NCBI GenBank assembly: GCA_022836615.1
Contig: MU405520.1
Coordinates: 1-12,135 of the forward strand
Length of the DNA: 12,135 bases
Direction: 5' to 3'
Source: Annulohypoxylon bovei var. microspora
Taxonomy: Eukaryota > Ascomycota > Sordariomycetes > Xylariales > Hypoxylaceae
Part shown: positions 8,040-12,135 of the stretch, piece after piece
Layout of the letters: every line of letters begins with the position of its first letter
How positions within the stretch are numbered: position 1 is the first letter of the stretch
Position numbers and translations under genes: made by a program
Notes under the pieces: generated by a model
The model's database searches: none
The model's input: the letters and a program-made list of their open reading frames with translations, nothing else
Told to the model about the DNA's origin: nothing

Positions 8040-9625
8040 ATCATATAAAAGCAGTGGATAGTTTGCTTATTTTTTGGTTATATTTATTTACCGCTTTAGA
8101 TATAATATATTGCCGTATATGGAGTTACCTTAAAATTATTTTTTTAATATAAATTCTTTATGAAATTATAGTTTTTCCTTAATTGAAACGATTAAACCCT
8201 TTTATTAGATTTTTTTAAGCAAGGATTATATGTTTTTTATGTATTTGTTATATATAATGATTTTATATTAAAAAGATATTAATAGGCGTTGAATAAAAGG
8301 AAAAATAAGTTAAGAAATAATTAATATATTTATTATTCTGGTAAACTTATTAAGTAGCTTAGAAATAACTTTATTATTTATGTTGGTTTTAAATTAAATA
8401 TACCGTTAAAACGTTCCTTAATATACGTTATAGTACTTGGAAAAAGCCTACGAATAACTTTAAATGTAACTTTAATATTTAGCAATTTAAGCTTCTTAGA
8501 AAAGGGTTCTCTTTACTTTAAATTATAAGTATGGTTAAACTAATTTAGGAAAAATAAAAATATAGTTTAAAGGGAAAGTACCTCAATTAAATTAACATTA
8601 ATATTATAATAAGTTTAATATAACATTAATTCTTAAGTTAAAATAATTATAAAAGGTAAAAGCGTTTTAAAATTAAACCTAAACATATAATTAATTAAGA
8701 ATTTAAAGATATTATTTGTAGCTATAATTAAAGATAAAAAGGAAGGTAAAATATTTATTATATTATACTATAAAAACTTAAAAAGAAAATCATTTACATT
8801 ATATATAAAGCTTTCGAGTGGTTAACCAAAACTTATCCTTAACGAAATAATCGATTTTATTATTAATAATGAAGTTAAGGAAAGTGATAATAATAATGAA
8901 AATAAAAACAAAGATGTTCCATCTCTAATAAAGAAATGCAAAATCTAATAAGAGATAAATGGTATATAAGTTATCTTTTGTATTTGCTTTATTAATTTAC
9001 TTTTTACCCATATCATATATTAAAGAATTAATTTTAACAAAAATAAAAATATTAATTGATTTATAAATAATAACGATGATAATGATAATATTTTTAATTT
9101 TAGGAGTAATAAACGCTATAAGTAATGGTATTAACCTTAATAATTAAGTTTTATATTGTAAATATGTAGATTATGCCAATATATAAAGTATATTTTGTAA
9201 TTGTAGTACAAGGAGATTAATTGGAAATTTTAATATAAATATATAAGTTATTATTTAATTAATATAAGATAAGTTAAGGTAAATATTTTTTTAAATTTAA
9301 AATCATATATAAGAAGAATAAATAAATAAGAATACATAGATTAATCTTTTAAATAAAATACCCTAATATCCCATAACACTGTTAATAATCCTAAAAGTAT
9401 ATATAAGAAATATATTTAATTAAAAATTTCTTTTTTAGATTTTATTAATTGATTTATATTAAAACTATGGGAATTAAAGAGTTTAATAATCATATTAAAG
9501 GTTTTTAAATGAACTTAATCAAATTTAAATAAAAACATAATTGTAAGCTTTTTATTAAGATTAATTATATTATCCACCATGGTATTAAATAATATTAACA
9601 TATTTAGATTAGAACTTATAAATAA
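8040..9625 (+). pseudogene. Eroded Ty3/Gypsy-like pol (reverse transcriptase to integrase) relic
   Basis: Pol of Ty3/Gypsy LTR retrotransposons copies the element RNA into DNA (reverse transcriptase, RNase H) and integrates it. What I see: codons for V-D-S-L-L at 8054-8068 followed by F-T-A-L-D at 8087-8101 in one frame, like the block leading into the first catalytic Asp of Ty3-type RT. Then L-Y-E-x-x-V-x-P at about 8153-8176, and Y-x-D-x-I-L at 8253-8270 in a shifted frame, in the place of the YxDD box. About 1.3 kb downstream, L-L-R...L-S-T at 9552-9578 and a further I-N...L-E-L-I-N pattern to about 9623 resemble the region around the integrase catalytic Glu. That distance is about right for one pol gene. 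Stops and frame shifts interrupt it throughout, and the C-to-T/G-to-A pattern fits RIP. The match is by eye from short motifs in low-complexity DNA, so it could be wrong. LTRs, primer site and chromodomain were not found. Confidence 0.4.
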
Positions 9626-10075
9626 ATAAAATACTTTATTTACTTTAAAATTCCCATAATTATTATTATTTGTAAAAATCATTAAATTGGGTGGGTAATT
9701 AAAAGGTTGATTAAACGGATATAATCGAATAAAGTAAGTATTATTTTTAATATCTTTATTAAAAAAGAATATTTCCTTATTATTTAATTATAAATAAGAA
9801 TGTTTATTACCAATTTTAAGATCCTTAGGAAATTTAAGGTTTTTATTAAATATATTTAATTTTGTATATTTAAAGAAAGTATTATCCTCTTTATTATTAA
9901 TAAATTATTTAAATAAAAAAAGCTAAATATTTTAACTTTTCATTTTTATAATTAACTAAGCAATTAAAATCTCCAAAAATGCCAAAATAAAATGTGTGAA
10001 GAGGAATTAATATAAAATTCTAATAAAATCTAATAATTCCTTATTTTAAAATCATTAAAAAATTTTTATAGAATA

Positions 10076-10270
10076 TTAAATTATTTTATCAAGAAAATTT
10101 GTTATATACATTATAAGCTTATATTTTCCTTTATTATCAGGATTAGGTTTAAGTATAACAGTAAAATAATGTTTATTAAAATACCAATATAAATTAATAC
10201 GAAAATAAACAATGTTAATAAAATTATTGATAATATTTGTTTGCAAAAATAATTTAATATAAAAACACAT
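10076..10270 (-). pseudogene. 64-codon relic reading frame, possible tyrosine-recombinase-like fragment
   Basis: This is the only open frame above 60 codons in the RIPed part of the window. It reads from an ATG at 10270 to a TAA at 10076, and its second half (around HYFTVILKPNPDNKG) looks less biased than random AT-rich translation. Downstream on the same strand, towards 9650, the same frame stays mostly open, with stops that could be RIP products. No ribosome-related or promoter signal supports expression. The pattern W...F.V.L.P.PD...KL reminds me of the fungal DUF3435 proteins (tyrosine-recombinase-like, common in degenerate repeats and Starship elements), but this is recall of a loose pattern and not a search result. 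It may equally be a chance frame. It lies opposite in strand to, and just downstream of, the pol-like relic. Confidence 0.25.
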
Positions 10271-11942
10271 ACGATTCTTAATATATTATAAATTCTAAGC
10301 TTAAGAAATAATATAAGTTAATTCCATACCATTATAAAACACCGAAATTTAATAAGTTTTAAAATAAATAAAAAAACCATTGCCTTTTATATAACCGAGA
10401 TTCCTTTAAAACTTTAATACAGGCTTATAAATGGGGAAGTCCTAATAATTAAAACTAGGAGTAAACAAATACTTTGCATACTTTAAATATTCGTAAACAT
10501 AAAAATAATACTATTTAATAAAAAATCAACGAAAAATTAAATCTTAAAAAATTATAATAATGGTATTCAAATTAAACGGGTTACGATTTATCAAAAAAAA
10601 TAAAATCGCATGCTTTAAAATTTTCAATTAATCCACTTTATTTAAACATATTAATACCAACTCTACAAGTTAAGTAACAAATGTTTACGCTCTTCTTGCG
10701 TACTCATTACAACCTTTATTTTTAACCCAAACATTTCCAATAATAATATAACATGTATAATAAATAACATTATAATAAACACCATTATTATTAAATATGT
10801 GAAAAGAAAATAATACATCTACATCAAAATATTTAAAATAATAAATATTAATTTTATTAAAAAGATTTATATTAAATAAAATTAATATAAAGATCGCATG
10901 ATTTTTAAAGGTTATGAGATAATATTGAACATTTAGAAACTTTAAAGAAAAAAAAATAGGTAAAAAACTTTACGCATAATTTAAATTCGATAGTAATGGA
11001 TTTATACGCGGCATTGTAAAAATGATAAAAAGATTTAATAAAGAAATTATACTCTAATTTAATAACATAAATTATAATGAGTTTATATTAATAGTAGGAA
11101 AAAATAAAGATAAAATCAAATTTAAAGATGGTGATTTTCACTTTTACCTTTTTTTTATAAATATATTAAATAAGTAAAGGTTATTTTAATAATAAAAAAT
11201 AAAGAAAAAGAGGAAAAAATAATATATAAAATGAATAACATTATTATTAAAATTATTATATAGTTACGTAATAATTTAAAATAAGAATTAATATTAAAAC
11301 GTTGTAATTAATATTAGAACTTTGTAATTATTATTATATACAATTGGGGGGGAAGGAATGATTTTAACTAATTAAAATTAAAGATAATTAAATTGTAATA
11401 ATAAATTATAAATGATTATATTATAAATAATAAAAGTGGATAAACGTTGATTTATTATGAAATAAAAAAATCCTCTAATTAAACTTAGGATATTATGCCA
11501 TTTAAACGGATGGCTTTGCGTTAATTAATTTATTCTTTTTTTTCCACTTAAAACTAACAACACAAAGACCCTTTAAATTAAGGCATATTAACGAAAAAAT
11601 TTATTTATAAAAATTTATCCGTTTAAAAAATATTATTATGTTTAAACTTTTAAATAATTAATTATATATTATTAAAAAATTAATAAATAATTAATAAAAA
11701 ATTAATAAGTTTTTTCGAATTTAATTAACATTAATAAAACGCTTTTAATTAATTAAATTCATTTATATTTTTAATTAAATGCATTTTTTTTAAATTTATT
11801 TTTTAATTACTTATGCGTGTAATAACCTTTTTAAATTATTTTTTTAATTAATTATTTTTCGAATTACGTGTTAAATTATTTTTGAATTATTTTTTATGTG
11901 TATAAAGGTTTATTATTTATGTTTATACGTTATAAATATATT
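10271..11942. other. AT-rich RIP-relic DNA, no gene
   Basis: No open frame on either strand. A few less mutated pockets occur, such as 10684-10705 (ACGC...GCGT). The last 300 bases before the second hairpin copy are almost pure A/T with runs of T and TTAATTAA-type palindromes. No LTR pair to match the pol-like relic could be recognised. Confidence 0.65.
11287..11326 (+). repeat. 20-bp tandem duplication
   Basis: ATTAATATTAAAACGTTGTA (11287-11306) is followed by a copy with two changes (11307-11326): A to G and G to T. Confidence 0.7.
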
Positions 11943-12135
11943 TAAAATTTTTAGGGTCTTTTTTTTCTTTTACCCGGTACGGCCCTCCACAATGTCCGGG
12001 AAAACGCGACCTTCGCAAGCTCCGGGGCGTTTTTGCCCTTCCAAAGTTACGGGGACCGGGAAAAAGAAAAAAAAGACCCCAAAAATTTTTCTTCGCAGAA
12101 AGCTGTTGGTTGGGAAAAGGTCTAAGAAAAGGGGT
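11943..12135. mobile_element. Second copy of the structured insertion (head only, truncated by window end)
   Basis: Positions 11943-12114 align without gaps to 2053-2224 at 168 of 172 positions (differences at 11953, 11990, 12013 and 12040), in the same orientation and exactly 9890 bp away. It has the full foldback (arms 11944-11978 and 12055-12089) and the 25-base continuation past the right arm. It then diverges into a G/A-rich tail that is shorter in G-runs than copy 1. The left boundary falls on the same base as in copy 1, which confirms that edge. The rest lies outside the window. Confidence 0.85.

Noticed and set aside
1..12135. Mitochondrial origin (AT-rich DNA with GC clusters)
   Set aside because: Twelve kilobases without any open mitochondrial gene, rRNA or tRNA, plus telomeric repeats and transition-only divergence of tandem copies, fit RIPed nuclear DNA better.
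2053..12135. The two hairpin copies as LTRs of one 9.9-kb retrotransposon
   Set aside because: They lack TG...CA ends, copy 1 continues into minisatellites with its own right boundary at 3347, and unmutated LTRs around a heavily RIPed interior would be hard to explain.

Overview
The window looks like nuclear DNA of a filamentous ascomycete (Pezizomycotina) from an AT-isochore that has been degraded by repeat-induced point mutation (RIP). Most of the 12.1 kb is extremely AT-rich, dominated by TpA steps, poor in CpA/TpG, and has stop codons in all frames. No intact gene is visible. The best internal evidence for RIP is a 120-bp tandem repeat at 6071-6478, whose adjacent copies differ almost only by transitions. 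TTAGGG-type repeats inside the window fit the telomere sequence used by most filamentous fungi. The species cannot be named from this sequence.

Layout. Positions 1-2009 are AT-rich and end in a 16-bp inverted repeat (1-16 against 1994-2009, one transition apart), as expected for a RIP-degraded DNA transposon of about 2 kb. A sharply bounded, GC-richer, non-RIPed block follows at 2054-3347. It starts with a 146-bp foldback hairpin, continues with a G-run tract and several short tandem repeats, including degenerate telomeric repeats, and ends in the partner of a 16-bp inverted repeat. It is flanked by the direct repeat AATAT, so it may be a single young non-coding insertion. A second copy of its first part, about 98% identical over 172 bp, starts at 11943 and runs off the end of the window.

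Positions 3348-11942 are again AT-rich relic DNA. On the + strand, 8040-8300 and 9540-9620 hold eroded codons resembling Ty3/Gypsy reverse transcriptase and integrase motifs, at about the spacing expected within one pol gene. The 120-bp tandem repeat lies upstream on the same side. A 64-codon reading frame at 10076-10270 (- strand) may be another eroded coding relic. An unusually CpG-rich pocket sits at 4618-4760.

Nothing here works together as a functional pathway. The window is a graveyard of transposons with one or two recent, structured, non-coding insertions. The undescribed item is that insertion family: hairpin head, G-rich tract, minisatellite body and inverted-repeat tail.
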